This document shows positions 52,758-64,000 of a stretch of 64,000 nucleotides of DNA, piece by piece. Position 1 is the stretch's first letter; every line of letters begins with the position of its first letter. Position numbers and translations under genes: made by a program. The stretch comes from Eurosta solidaginis. Lineage: Eukaryota; Arthropoda; Insecta; Diptera; Tephritidae. Where the stretch lies: contig NC_090319.1 of assembly GCF_040869045.1 (NCBI RefSeq), positions 53,106,779-53,170,778 on the forward strand. Reading direction: 5' to 3'. Below the pieces are notes generated by a model. That model made no database searches. It worked only from the letters and a program-made list of their open reading frames with translations, and was not told the origin of the DNA.

Positions 52758-52788
52758 TATACATATATGACTAAAAATGTTAAACAGG

Positions 52789-53815
52789 AAGTTTATATGA
52801 TGAATTTCCTATAAACAAAGACACATTTTGAACCCAACCCCCTCAGATTTTTATGAAATTTTGCATACAGGTACACTTTAACGTTCTTAGAAATTACATT
52901 TTTGAAAAATTGTGGGCGTGGCAACGTGTCAAAGTTGTGAAAAATGCGTGAAAAATTACGGTAATAGGTACTTTTGAGCTGTGATAACTACGGAATATCT
53001 CAACTGATTTCAAAGACCTTGGTATCATTGGAAAGGTATTCAGATCGGCTTTCGAAAACATACACTAAAAATTTTTTAATCCACTGAAAAAGGTTTTTTT
53101 CTAAAATAAAATTTTCAACTTGAAAAAAACTTCAAAGGCCGATCGTTTTAAAATAAAATATATTTTTTTTAGAAACGTCAATTTAATATATATAACATAT
53201 CCAAAAACTAAAATGGCGTATTTTTTCTTTTTTTTTTAATTTTAAGTAAATGCATCTCTTTACTTTTGATAGTATGGTACTTTTGAGCTGTGATAACTAT
53301 GGAATGGCTCAACCGATTTCAAAAATCTTGGTACCATTGGAAAGGTAATAAAAATAAAATATACACTGTAAAAAAACTGTATTACACTGAAAAATTTTTT
53401 GTTTCAAAAATAAAATTTTAACCTTGGAAAAAAATTCAAAGGCCAAGTGTTTTAAAATAAAATATATTTTTATCAGAAAGGTCTTTTTAATATATATAAC
53501 ATATCCAAAAACTAAAATGGCGTTTTCTTTCCTTTTTTAATTTTAATTTTAAGTGTAATAAAATTTATTTATATTTTCGAAAGCCGATACGAATACCTTT
53601 CCGATGGTACAAGGATCTTTGAAATTGGTTGAGCCATTCCGTAGTTATCACAGCTCAATTTCACAATTTTTCAAAAATGCAATTTCAAAAAATAGGGTTG
53701 TATTTGTATAGGTAAAGTGTATGCAAAATTTCATCAAAATATGAGGGAGTCGGGTTCAATGCATAGCGGGTTTTGATATGAAATTTATCATCTGTGTACA
53801 AGTACATCTGGGTAT
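52789..53815. mobile_element. Foldback element with internal repeats
   Basis: The left arm (52789-53075: ATGATGAATTTC, GAAATTTTGCATAC, GAGCTGTGATAACTACGGAA, GAAAGGTATTCAGATCGGCT) is mirrored by the right arm (53575-53815: AGCCGATACGAATACCTTTC, TTCCGTAGTTATCACAGCTC, GTATGCAAAATTTCATC, GAAATTTATCATC). A third, direct copy of the middle block lies at 53275-53540. Non-coding; it ends about 400 bp before the SLC19 copy 2 start codon. Confidence 0.75.
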
Positions 53816-54215
53816 ACAAATGTAGTTATAAGATAAAAAATAATTGAAATAACGGCTTGTTTAATTGTAGTAGTAGCACCGCGGTAGGTAGCAGTACTCT
53901 CAGAGAACTCATAATTTTAGTGAAGATCAAATAAATCACTAGAAACACTTAATAATTGCTTGTAAACTTTTCCACGCGTTGTTAGCTAGCACAATAAATA
54001 TATTTACGATGGCAAAATATAGTTCATTCACAAATTGCTAATATTGAAAAATGGTTGTAAGCGTTGTATTAAATGACGATTGTTAAGTTCTCTCAGAAAA
54101 CGTGATTTAATAATTATGACTAAATAATTTGGTTATACGATTGCTTCAGTTATCGGTTGTGATTTGACGGTTTAAGTACAAATTTGAATTGCGTACGGTT
54201 ATCGTATAACCAAAG
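53816..54215 (+). promoter_or_regulatory. Presumed promoter and 5' UTR of SLC19 copy 2
   Basis: The 400 bases before the start codon are unique-looking AT-rich DNA. A TTCAGTT at 54145-54151 fits the insect initiator consensus (TCAGT), about 70 bases upstream of the ATG; no clear TATA box precedes it at the proper distance. The assignment is by position. Confidence 0.4.
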
Positions 54216-54353
54216 ATGTTCTTTAATAAACAAGAATGGCTGAAAATATCATTTCTTCTGTGCGTATGTGGATTCGCACGCGAAATTCGTCCTAACGAGC
54301 CTTACATAAACGAATATCTGCGGGGCTATGGACACAACTTTACGCAGGATGAG
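54216..54353 (+). CDS. SLC19 copy 2, exon 1
   Basis: ATG 54216 is the first ATG of the frame and lies after AACCAAAG, a favourable fly start context. 46 codons ending NFTQDE, phase 0, donor gtataa at 54354. Confidence 0.85.
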
Positions 54354-57300
54354 GTATAAAACTGAGCCTTATTGAAATGTTAAAATACGCTCGCATCGAT
54401 CGTAGAAGTAAAGGGAGAATCCTTTCGTTTATTTCAGATCAGTCAAAAAATTCTTCCAGCAACAACTTACACCTACTTGGCAGTACTTGTGATAATCTTT
54501 CTCATAACAGATTTGCTGAGGTGAGTTAAAGAAGTAAAGTTTTGCCCACGAAATGAAGTTGGCTAGTTGCTTATTCGCAATGTTTGGAAAACTGCCAGCA
54601 TAGCAGCAACAGTACCTGTGTTACTTTACTGTGAGAATAATTTAAAATTTTTTTTAATATGTTGCGAAAATGTTTAAAGCGAAATCACCTCACAGCTGTT
54701 TTTTTTTTGCTTATCTATACCAAGAATAAGCTATGCGGAAAAATATGTATGATTATCTTTGTCTATAACGGGTCAACCGCAATGATTGAGAGCTCTCAAG
54801 TCCAGGTTGGAATATGATAGTCATTCTATTCGAAATATGTATGTCCAACGGTGGTATCTCGTCTGGTAAAGACATTTTAGAGATGGACCAGGGAATTATA
54901 TGGCCGTCGTCGGTCGTTTCTTTGATTTTCCAACTGGGCACGAGTTCGCGTGAAGTATGCAAGGCGCGAAAAACTCTGAAGAGATTTTAGGACGAGCTTT
55001 TCTTCCAATTTGCGTCGTGCTCCTTTTAATTCCTCAAATTGGCGGGACGGTGCCTACATGTTTTATGCCGCCTCCGAAAGGCATCTGCAAGGCAGATGAA
55101 TTTTCACGGAGAAGCTTTACATGGCAGAAATACACTCGGAGTGTTCGCCAAATGACTGTCGAGGGGCGACCCCGCTTAGAAAAACTTGTTTCTAATTGAA
55201 AAAAAAAAACGTTTTTATAAATTTCCGATGTTACTTTGCCCGTGGTTTGAAGCCAGGATCTTCGGTGTGGTAGGCGGAGCACGCTACCACCACACCACGG
55301 CAGCCGCCATGATTTTTTTTTTTTGAAATTTATCTTTAATTTGAAGTCATTTTCAGAGTGGATAATTTATGTTCAATATTATCATTGCAGAAGGGCGACC
55401 TTGAAAAACTTTTTTCTAATTTAAAAAACTTCTTTATAAATCTTCGATGTTGTTTTGGCCGGCAGTTGAACCTAGGGCCTTTGGTAGACGCAGCACAAAA
55501 ATCTAAAAAGTTTAAAACATCTACAAATAGATACTTGTAGGCACTTATCGTTTTAAAACAAAACCAAACAGTTTAAATTACTGCTGAAAATCTAGAAATA
55601 TAAATTTTCATTTGATAGAAATGCTACAAGGCATATGCCAATTTCACATAGAGGCTTAATGAAATAATTAGTAAAGTTTTAAACTCAATCTTCTATACAA
55701 AATACAAATTCTTAATTATCTCATTATTGCTTTATTGAATGCCTAATCGAGTGAAAAATTCAATTCGATTTGCTTGGCGCTTCGAATTTTATTGTCAATG
55801 TAACAAATGACAATCAAAAATAAATTATTTTTAACAATTTACGAAAAATAGAAAAACACCAAAAATTAAAGATTTTATTTTCGCTGCATTTGCTGCAAAA
55901 GATAATATGGCTTTTTCGAAAATAGGCACATATTTGGTTAGGTGCAACATCTATGGATAGTTCCGCATGCATTTTATTTTGATTGTATTTATAGTTAAGA
56001 AGGAAACGGCTGCTTCACATTTTAACTATTTTTTGTAAAACCGAAATTTTTTTTGCGGCTGCTGACAGATGTTCGCTTAATGAACCAAAGGCCCTGTATG
56101 AAAAGGAAAACTTAATTGTTTCATTAAATAGAATTGTGATTCCATTAAGTTTCTGTGCGAAAACGGTAATAGATTCCTTTTCACATCATTTTCTTTCTTT
56201 TGCTTTTGTTGTTGTTGCCATAAGGATACTCGCCGAAGGCCTTGGGGAGTGTCATCCATCTCGGGAACGATTTGTTCTGACCACTTGCGACCTTCTAGGC
56301 CACACCGACCTCCCAGCCCCTAGATCCATGAGGAATTCGGGGTCGCCAGAGCTTCGGCTGTTAATGAAACAGGATTCGCTACGTATACGTGAAGTTGACA
56401 ATTAGGTTGGAGAAGCTATATATTGCGCTGGCATCCCCTTGAGAGGGTTGCGCTACACAACTCCTTGAATCTATTTGGTATTTTAGTCGCCTCTTACAAC
56501 AGGCATACCTACCGCGGGTTTAGTGATAAACCAAATATTTTATTTATTTTATTAATTAAATTTTTATTTATTCAGAGTTTCAATATTTTACAAACTAATT
56601 AGAATTTTCTTTTATTTGAAGTATCCAAAAATTTTCAAGTTTAAACGAAAACTTAATTAAAAATTATTTTTTAAAATTAAAGTACCTACAAAGTAAAAAG
56701 TAGTTAACACCATGGTATAAATATTACCAGGTGAAACCATTTACTCTTCTTTGCGGCCATAATGGTTTTTTGATTTTTAAAAAAACTAACTAAGGCCTAT
56801 CAGCTCATTAAATTTTTTACAATAATAAGTACTTGCAAGGCTATCAAAAATCAGCAATATTTTTAAAAAAATTTTAAAATCACTCTCTTAAACTTTGTGG
56901 AAATGGCAAACCAAAGTAAACACAAAAAAAAATTGTTGGTTTGACATTTTCATTTTTTTAATACCAAAAAAATAAAATGCTTATGAAATAAGTGAAAAAA
57001 TATTTCGAAAAGTTTTGAAATCGGTTCTTATGTATATGGCAAAAAATCAATTACCAATATAATGCATGCCTCAACACGTGCTATTTTTGTAAATGGACAA
57101 AAGAAAGGCCTTACATCTTAACCTCTTCTAATTAAGAAGCGAATGTTGGAGACCACCCCTATTGATTTTTCATTCCTCCTTCTTCACTTGGTTGATACGT
57201 TTTTAACTCTTAAATATGCTGAAACTTCACTTTATAAGAGATCACCAGTCTCAAGTGTCTTCCCTACTGCGGACAGAAATGATCTTGGAGATATTCTTTG

Positions 57301-60300
57301 GTTTGTTTTGGTCCTTTTCGTCGCGGTTGGAAGATACATTTTTACATTGGCGCTTAACCATTTAGGAGATGCTGGTCGTTGCGTAACAAGTCACTCCAGC
57401 TAACCCTGTTTCGCGATAACTGACGCCAACAGGGGGCACCAAGAAAGATTAAGGTCTTCCCCCACCTGCTTCTCCGAACCCAGTGGATATCTTCTCATAA
57501 CTTGCCCACGTAGGCAAAAACGCTGTAGCTCTTCGCAGCTTAGCTAAACATAATCGTCCAGTTAGAGTATGATAGTTCGTGGAGGCTGCATTTACCGGCT
57601 GAACGGTCAAAGTCAACCGCCGTGGTGTAGAGCTAGTGTGTTGGCCTATCTAATCAAAAATATTTAAGAAAATTTGTATAAATGGTATTGATTGTCCCTC
57701 GGCATTACCTTGGCACCAAAAGTTCGTCCGAATAAGCAGATAAATTTTTGGGTAGGCACACAACATGTATTTAGGTGAGCCAGTTCGTAGAAAAACGAAT
57801 ACACGATAAGTAGCATTCGAATTGGATGGCAAGCTAGACCTTAATCTCCTCAGATATATACGACAAATTGTTATTATTAGTAGATATGTATCTCTTCCGT
57901 ACACCTTGGCGGTAAGTCGGGTTTTTCTGCTCGTCGCGCAGACGCTGATACATTTCTAAACAATTTGTTGAAGAAAATTCCTCAGAAGAGGATCGTGGCC
58001 TGATTCTTCCTTTTGCGGAAAACCACAATACAATTCTTGAATTGAAAATTCTGGAATGCAATAATATAATTGCTAGAACGCAAAAAATATATGGTAATTC
58101 TATACGACAGCATGACACCTGTAATACGGCTCCAAAAATACTGAGAGAGGTGTCAAAAGACTCGTATTGACCTCAACAACAATAATCCGAAGGCGGAAAA
58201 TAAAAATTTTAGATTGTTCAAAAGATATTAACGAAACCCCGAAAAATGACACCGGAGTGCTCCGAAACCGAGGGTGGGATCCATAGTATTTTTGTTCAGA
58301 ACATCTTTCTGCATTGCTTATAAAAAATTACATTGGGTGGGTTCAACACCGGTTTGGAGCCCAAAACTATATCCGCGAAAATCACTTATGTTCACAATTT
58401 TTTTTGTGGGTACCAAAAAATCATCAAAATTACAACAACCACATGAAAATTTTCTTTTGAAAATATCTCTTGACATACCCAAGATTTTTTACCTCTGCTT
58501 TCGGATTCGCTATCCTGGATCCAAAACGCGTCTTTTGATACCCATCTTGATATTTTTGGACGTGTATTAAGAGTGTCATGCTGTCGTATAGAATTACAGT
58601 TTGTTATATTTTTGTTATGAAAACAACACCAAAATAAAAAAAAATGTGAGAGCAATGAGAATTTTAAAATTTTTTTAAACGTCATTTCTGCTCTCACCGG
58701 TTTTACCCATAAACAAATCATGGTTCATGGGTTTTACCTTGTAATATTTAGCCCCTATTAGCCCCCTATTCTAGCCCCCTAAGCCGCTGGGAGTATTTTC
58801 TTTCTTTGATATGTTTCGATGTTGTGATAGCTCAGTGGGTAATACCTAGTTTACATAATATACCTAGTTTATATATAATTTTTTAGAACCATCTCTAGTC
58901 CATTATCTCTAAACGAAAGCCCGAAATAAAAGAGAAATTGGACAGCTAACAATCTAGTTCCTAGGGTGTGGGACATATGTGAACCTAGATTAACCTTTAG
59001 TGAATTAAGTGTAGATTAGGGCAAGTTTAAAAGTCGTCTAAAGCCCATAAATCTGATCTAGAGCCAATAGAGACTAAATTTTAAACCAAATTACGTTTGA
59101 TCATAAAATTTCAGATATAGGACCAAACTGCAGTTTTGTTATGTAAAAACAAGTAAGGAAGGTTAAGTTCGGGTGTAACCGAACATTACATACTCAGTTG
59201 ACAGCTATGGTGACAACATAAGGGAAAATAACCATGTAGGAAAATGAACCGAGGGAAACCCTGGAATGTGTTTGTATGACATGTGTATCAAATGAAAGGC
59301 ATTAAAGAGTATTTTATGAGGGAGTGGGCCATAGTTCTATAGGTGGACGCCATTTAGGGATATAGCCATAAAGGTGGATCAGGGTTGACTCTAGAATGCG
59401 TTTGTACGATATGGGTATCAAATGAAAGGTGTTAATGAGTATTTTAAAAGGGAGTAATCCTTAGTTCCATAGGTGGACGCCGTTTCGAGATATCGCCATA
59501 AAGGTGGACCAGGGGTGACCCTAGAATTTGTTTGTACAATATGGGCATCAAACGAATGGTGTTAATGAGTATTTTAAAAGGGAGTGGGCCTTAGTTCTAT
59601 AGGTGGATGCCGTTTCGAAATATCGCCATAAAAGTGGACCAGGGGTGACTCTAGAATGTGTTTATACGATATGGGTATCAAATTAAAGGTATTAATGAGG
59701 GTTTTAAAAGGGAGTGGTGGTTGTTGTATAGGTGGTCGCCTTTTCGAGATATCGCCATAAAGGTGGACCAGGGATGACTCTAGAATGCGTTTGTACGATA
59801 TGGGTATCAAATGAAAGGTGTTAATGAGTATTTTAAAAGGGAGTAATCCTTAGTTCCATAGGTGGACGCCGTTTCGAGATATCGCCATAAAGGTGGACCA
59901 GGGGTGATCCTAGAATTTGTTTGTACAATATGGGTATCAAAAGAAAGGTGTTAATGAGTATTTTAAAAGGGAGTAATCCTTAGTTCCATAGGTGGACGCC
60001 GTTTCGAGATATCGCCATAAAGGTGGACCAGGGGTGACCCTAGAATATGTTTTTGTACAATATGGGCATCAAACGAAAGGTGTTAATGAGTATTTTAAAA
60101 GGGAGTGGGCATAAGTTCTATAGGTGGACGCCGTTTCGAAATATCGCCACAAAGGTGGACCAGGGGTGACTCTAGAATGTGTTTGTACGATATGGGTATC
60201 AAATTAAAGGTATTAATGAGGGTTTTAAAAGGGAGTGGTTGTTGTTGTATAGGTGGTCGCATTTTCGAGATATCGCCATAAAGGTGGACCAGGGGTGACC

Positions 60301-63114
60301 CTAGAATTTGTTTGTACAATATGGGTATCAAAAGAAAGGTGGTAATGACTATTTTAAAAGGGAGTAATCCTTAGTTCCATAGGTGGACGCCGTTTCGAGA
60401 TATCGCCATAAAGGTGGAGCAGGGTGACCCTAGAATTTGTTTGTACAGTATGGGTATCAAAAGAAAGGTGTTAATGAGTTTTTTAAAAGGGAGTAATCCT
60501 TAATTCCATAGGTGGACGCCGTTTCGAGATATCGCCATAAAGGTGGGCCAGGGGTGACTCTAGAATTCGTTTGTGCAATATGGGTATCAAACGAAAGGAG
60601 TTAATGAGTATTTTAAAAGGGAGTGGGCCTTAGTTCTATAGGTGGACGCCTTTTCGAGGTATCGCAATAAAGGTGGACCAGGGGTTACTCTGGACTTTGT
60701 TTGTGCGATATGGGTATCAAATGAAAGGTGTTAATGAGTATATTTAAAAGGGAGTGGGCCTTCGTTCTATAGGTGTTCGCCTTTTCGAGATATCGCCATA
60801 AAGGTTGACCAGGGGTGACTTTAGAATATGTTTGTACGATATGGGTATCAAATGAAAGGTGTTAATGAGTATTTTAAAAGGGCGTGGGGCTTAGTTCTAT
60901 AGGTGGACGCCTTTTCGAGATATCGCCATAAAGGTGGACTAGGGGTGACTCTAGAATGGGTTTGTACGATATGGGTATCAAATTAAAGGCATTAATGAGG
61001 GTTTTAAAAGTGAGTGGTGGTAGTTGTATATGTGAAGGCGTTTTCCAGATATCGACCAAAATGTGGACCAGAGTGACCCAGAACAGTATCTGTTGGATAC
61101 CGCTAATTTATTTATATATGTAATACCTGCCAAGATTTTAAGGGTTTTTTATTTCGCCCTGCAGAACCTTTTCATTTTCTTCTACATAATATGGTAGGTG
61201 TCAGAACCATTTTATAAAGTTTTTTCTAAAGTTATATTTCGCGTCAATAAAACAATCCAATTACCTTACCATGTTTCATCCCTTTTTTCGTATTTGGTAT
61301 AGAATTATGGCATTTTTTTCATTTTTCGTAATTTTCGATATCGAAAAAGTGGGCGTGGTCATAGTCGGGTTTCGTTCATTTTTCATACCAAGATAAAGTG
61401 AGTTCAAGTAAGCACGTGAACTAAGTTCATTAAAGATATGTCGATTTTTGCTCAAGTTATCGTGTTAACGGCCATGTGGAAGGACAGACGGACGACTGTG
61501 TATAAAAACTGGGCGTGGCATCAACCGATTCCGCCCATTGTCACAGAAAACAGTTAACGTCATAAAATCTATGCGCATACCAAATTTCAAAAGGATTGGT
61601 TAATTTTTGTTCGACTTATGGCGTTAAAAGTATCCTAGACAAATTAAATGAAAAAGGGTGGAGCATTTTGAAATTTTCTTTTATTTTTGTATTTTGTTGC
61701 ACCACATCATTACTGGAGTTGAATGTTGACATAATTTACTTATATACTGTAAAGATATTAAATTTTTTGTTAAAATTTTACTTAAAAAATTTTTTTTTAA
61801 ACGTGGGCGTGGTCCTTCTCCGATTTTGTTAATTTTTATTAAGCGTACATATAGTAATAGGAGTAACGTTCCTGCCAAATTTCATCATGATATCTTCAAC
61901 GACTGCTAAATTACAGCTTGCAAAAGTTTTAAATTACCTTCTTTTAAAAGTGGGCGGTGCCACGCCCATTGTCCAAAATTTTACTAACTTTCTATTCTGC
62001 GTCATAAGTTCAACTCATCTACCAAGTTTCGTCGCTTTATCTGTCTTTTGTAATGAATTATCGCACTTTTTCGGTTTTTCGAAATTTTCGATATCGAAAA
62101 AGTGGGCGTGGTTATAGTCCGATATCGTTCATTTTAAATAGCGATCTGAGATGAGCGCTCAGGAACCTACATACCAAATTTCATCAAGATACCTCAAAAT
62201 TTACTCAAGTTATCGTGTTAACGGCATGGCTCAAATTTTTTTTCGATCTTGATTATTTTGATATATGGAAGTCTATATCTATCTCGATTCCTTTATATAT
62301 GTACAACCAACCGTTATCCAATCAAACTTAATATACTCTGTGAGCTCTGCTCAACTGAGTATAATTAGAAGAAAGAACAACACTCTGTTAACTCTTCTGA
62401 GTACCTCAGCGGTGAATATGGCCTTCTATTGTTGACCACTAATATAGTTCATGGAACAGCTTTTAAGCTGTAATGGTAGGTTAGGACACTCAGTTTTTCC
62501 TAGAAGCGTGACTTTCCATGCCGAAGTCTTTTAGTAGGCAAAGGACGACTAATATGGTCCGTCGGAAGGATTTTTATTGATAAAAATGAACCTATGTCGA
62601 CTCTACACTATTTTATTTCGGAGCATGTGCCAGCTAAATTGGGCAATATTAATCTCAAATTGAGGGTTTAGTTTGCGTTTAAACATGCTCGCCGTCCTGA
62701 TTATTTTGGTAAACTTAATTCTCTTCGTTGGTTAAAAACAAATTTCGACATATTTGTAAAATCTATTAAATAAAATTTAAATGTTTACATATTTTTTTGT
62801 TTCTTTCTACAGGTACAAGCCATTACTAATTATAATGGGCCTTTTTGGCACAATAATGTCATCTATGCTGATTTGGACAACGTCTCTAATTTGTGCACAA
62901 ATTGCGATGGCTTTCTACGGCATGTTTTTGGCCTGTGAAGTGGCTTATTTCGCATATATTTATACCAAAGTGGATAAACCATATTATTCCAAAGTCACTG
63001 CTCATACACGCGCTGCCATGTTTCTAGGGCAACTAGTCGCTGGGATGTTATCACAAATCCTTCTTTATTTTGATATAGCTGATTATAAATCATTGAATTA
63101 CATGACTTTGTGCG
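54216..63114 (+). CDS. SLC19-family transporter, copy 2 (exons 1-3, incomplete)
   Basis: The first three exons of a second SLC19-type (thiamine/folate carrier family) transporter: 54216-54353, 54438-54520 and 62813-63114, with the rest beyond the right edge. Joined they give about 174 residues. The start reads MFFNKQEWLKISFLLCVCGF, the first membrane segment, followed by the family-typical REIRPNEPYINEYL. Exon 2 holds TYTYLAVLVIIFLITDLLR (second membrane segment) and exon 3 starts YKPLLIIMGLFGT and contains KVTAHTRAAMFLG. Intron 1 is 84 bp, intron 2 is 8.3 kb and full of repeats. It lies downstream of copy 1 on the same strand, so a tandem duplication. Substrate unproven. Confidence 0.9.
54438..54520 (+). 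CDS. SLC19 copy 2, exon 2
   Basis: Acceptor TTTATTTCAG ends at 54437. 83 bases reading ISQKILPATTYTYLAVLVII..., ending in a split Arg codon (AG) before the donor gtgagt at 54521. Confidence 0.88.
54990..55313 (-). mobile_element. tRNA-derived SINE, reverse strand
   Basis: On the minus strand: head GGCTGCCGTGGTGTGGTGGT, body CTAAGCGGGGTCGCCCCTCG, then CATGTAGGCACCGTCCCGCC and GGAGCACGACGCAAATTGGA. In intron 2 of SLC19 copy 2. Confidence 0.82.
55383..55500 (-). mobile_element. SINE remnant
   Basis: GGGCGACCTTGAAAAACTTT, TTTCTAATTTAAAAAACTT and the run TTCGATGTTGTTTTGGCCGG repeat, in diverged form, the tRNA-proximal part of the neighbouring SINE at 54990-55313. No 3' part. Confidence 0.45.
55501..56189. 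other. Intronic AT-rich DNA, nothing recognised
   Basis: In intron 2 of SLC19 copy 2. The phrase TTAAGTTTCTGTG.GAAAAC near 56145 is the reverse complement of one at 51892-51911 in the element at 51736-52757, hinting at a related old DNA element, but ends cannot be defined. Confidence 0.4.
56190..56525 (+). mobile_element. Second SINE-like family, copy 2
   Basis: Shares ordered blocks with 15626-15895 (CTCGCCGAAGGCCTTGGGGA, CTTCTAGGCCA, AAACAGGATTCGC, CATCCCCTTGAGAGGGTTG) and continues to TAGTCGCCTCTTACAACAGG and CATACCTACCGCGGGT, a 3' end I recognise as common in tephritid repeats. Non-coding. Confidence 0.6.
56526..57344. other. Intronic AT-rich DNA, nothing recognised
   Basis: Very AT-rich; short hydrophobic frame at 57143-57403 without a domain. 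Confidence 0.4.
57345..57600 (-). mobile_element. Very old RTE-like LINE tail
   Basis: GGCGCTTAACCATTTAGGAG, the run about CAGTCGCTC/AGTCACTCC, ACTGACGCCAACAGGGGGCACC and TCTTCCCCCACCTG follow the order of the last 250 bases of the family (compare 28005-28140). Heavily diverged; recognised mainly by order. A SINE head fragment (CCGCCGTGGTGTAGAGC) follows at 57618. Confidence 0.55.
58094..58597. mobile_element. Element bounded by perfect 25-bp inverted repeats
   Basis: 58094-58118 (begins GTAATTCTATACGACAGC) and 58573-58597 (ends GCTGTCGTATAGAATTAC) are exact reverse complements. The 450 bases between are non-coding. No target duplication was found, so the true ends may lie further out. Confidence 0.6.
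58600..59148. other. Intronic DNA, nothing recognised
   Basis: AT-rich, with the repeated phrase TACCTAGTTTA.ATA at 58847-58875. No gene or paired ends. Confidence 0.4.
59149..62364 (+). mobile_element. R element, third long copy
   Basis: Begins ACAAGTAAGGAAGGTTAAGT and ends CTGCTCAACTGAGTATAA like the copy at 41112-45084, to which it is very similar throughout. About 14 monomers (59260-61075), then the non-tandem region. Its terminal region keeps more of the AACCAACCGTTATCCAATCA block than the copy at 45 kb. In intron 2 of SLC19 copy 2. Confidence 0.87.
59260..61075 (+). repeat. Tandem array of 130-bp monomers
   Basis: The monomer and variants are the same as at 41220-43950. The AGTGGTGGTTGTTGTATAGG-type variant falls at 59715 and 60235, 520 bases (four monomers) apart, so the higher-order unit differs in size between copies. 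Confidence 0.88.
62365..62812. other. Intronic DNA before exon 3, nothing recognised
   Basis: No repeat ends or frames of note; the last 30 bases are a pyrimidine-rich acceptor (ATATTTTTTTGTTTCTTTCTACAG). Confidence 0.5.
62813..63114 (+). CDS. SLC19 copy 2, exon 3
   Basis: Acceptor TTTCTACAG ends at 62812. The exon has 302 bases, exactly the length of exon 3 in copy 1, with the same split Arg codon at the start and phase 1 end (donor gtgggt at 63115). Reads YKPLLIIMGLFGTIMSSMLI and later VDKPYYSKVTAHTRAAMFLG. Confidence 0.9.
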
Positions 63115-63261
63115 GTGGGTTTATATGTATAAAACTACTAGCGTCGGTTTCTCAGTGTTTGTCTAACGCATTATTGATCTTAATTTGAGAGAAATTTCGC
63201 TGATCCGATATTACAGATAAAACCTGCTGAAAATATCAGTGGTGATATTTTCTAACTTATT

Positions 63262-63545
63262 TAACGCCCGATAGCGGCCAGGTAGTGCGTTGGCCTAATT
63301 AACAGAATTTCCCCCACTCAAGTGAAGCGATAACTAACATTAAAACACTTTCGAAAATGTGTCTAAAACGATGTCGCCTGCGGAAGTGATTTTGGAATCC
63401 CCTCTGAACGTATTTGTGCTATTTGTAATAGCTTCTCAGCAAAAACATCAACCGCCAGTTTGTGGGAAGAATGAAAAAGTACAAATTGGGTGAGAAGCTC
63501 GGCATAAATCTATTCGAAGGTATAACGCACCAAGCTTTATTATGT
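63262..63545 (+). mobile_element. SINE of the diverged subfamily
   Basis: tRNA-like head (CCCGATAGCGGCCAGGTAGT, GTTGGCCTAATTAAC), CCCCCACTCAAGT in place of the B box as at 1370, then TCTAAAACGATGTCGCCTGC and the 3' phrase AAGCTCGGCATAAATCTATTCGAAGG related to the main family end. In the intron after exon 3 of SLC19 copy 2. Confidence 0.65.
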
Positions 63546-63899
63546 TCCATAAATCTTGCTAAAAAATGTTATCATTACATCGAATATCTTAAGATGGGTT
63601 TTGAGTAGACCAATTCCTTAGAGTGAAAGCCTTGGGTTTCGCTCTATGAGGTAAATATTTATCAATAAACCTTTGTTGACTTAGAGTTTTGGTCTATAAA
63701 AGTTGCATAGCAAAGAAGGGTTATATACTCACTCCTCCCTTATTTATCTTTAATTGAATATCGGATTCCATGTTTTTAAACAGACCTAAAATTTACCAGT
63801 TTTTTTGATAAAAGAGTTTTCAGACATTTTCAACGCTTTTGTATTTTCTAGATATAAGCTATAGCTGCTTTCAAATCAAATGCAGTTTTTTCTTTTTTA
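63546..63899. other. Intronic DNA, nothing recognised
   Basis: AT-rich. Exon 4 of SLC19 copy 2 is not found before the window ends. Confidence 0.5.
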
Positions 63900-64000
63900 C
63901 AATTTAAAGAAACTTTTTCAGATGAAGTGAAACTTTTTTAAAATGAAATGAAATTTTTTAAAATCAAACGAAACTTTTTTCAAATTAAATGAAGCTTCTT
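63900..64000. repeat. Degenerate ~21-bp tandem repeat at the right edge
   Basis: Four to five units of the type AAACTTTTTTAAAATGAAATG follow one another and continue to the end of the window. Confidence 0.7.

Noticed and set aside
57143..57403. 86-codon hydrophobic frame considered as a missing SLC19 exon
   Set aside because: No family motif, wrong place relative to exons 2 and 3, and it runs into an old LINE tail.

Overview
The window is insect genomic DNA, most probably from a tephritid fruit fly or a close dipteran relative. The evidence is small GT-AG exons spread over large AT-rich introns, fly-type SLC19 transporter exons, and dipteran transposon families (R1-, LOA- and RTE-like LINEs, Gypsy-type LTRs, tRNA-derived SINEs, many MITEs). 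The species call is inference. No bacterial features, CRISPR arrays or free-standing tRNA genes are visible.

Host genes: two tandem, same-strand paralogs of the SLC19 (thiamine/folate-type) transporter family. Copy 1 contributes exons at 6292-6593, 9863-10442 and 15970-16198 (stop); its first two exons are not visible and probably lie upstream. Copy 2 starts at 54216 (exons 54216-54353, 54438-54520, 62813-63114) and runs off the right end. The splice phases agree wherever both copies can be compared. A third host element, a U2 snRNA gene or pseudogene, lies in the last intron of copy 1. It is cut in two by a non-LTR retrotransposon with an R2-type restriction-like endonuclease, matching the U2-targeting Utopia group.

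Nearly everything else is transposon. 1-6 kb: SINEs, purine-rich tracts, a foldback element, LINE scraps and an LTR remnant. 6.6-9.7 kb (intron of copy 1): nested MITE pairs and a foldback element that received a LINE. 10.5-14.8 kb: a solo LTR carrying a MITE, then the U2/Utopia insertion. 16.5-21.2 kb: a LOA-like LINE with a 13-bp duplication, a SINE, a short copy of a long repeat family (called R here) and an RTE-like LINE tail. 21.8-27.5 kb: an almost intact R1-clade LINE and a solo LTR. 28-33.3 kb: an RTE-like LINE split by a 3.6-kb R element. 34.4-39 kb: a MITE with 8-bp duplications and a very young, internally deleted Gypsy element. 41-46.7 kb: a palindromic Tc1-like transposon split by a 4-kb R element. 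46.9-52.8 kb: more LINE pieces, a solo LTR and nested MITEs. 52.8-64 kb: a foldback element next to the start of SLC19 copy 2, whose second intron holds SINEs and another R element.

The most notable items are the Utopia-like element inside U2, the Gypsy element whose single ORF joins Gag-protease directly to the integrase tail, the palindromic Tc1 element, and the R family with about 130-bp monomers and a 650-bp higher-order period, whose mobility is shown by two reconstructable empty sites.
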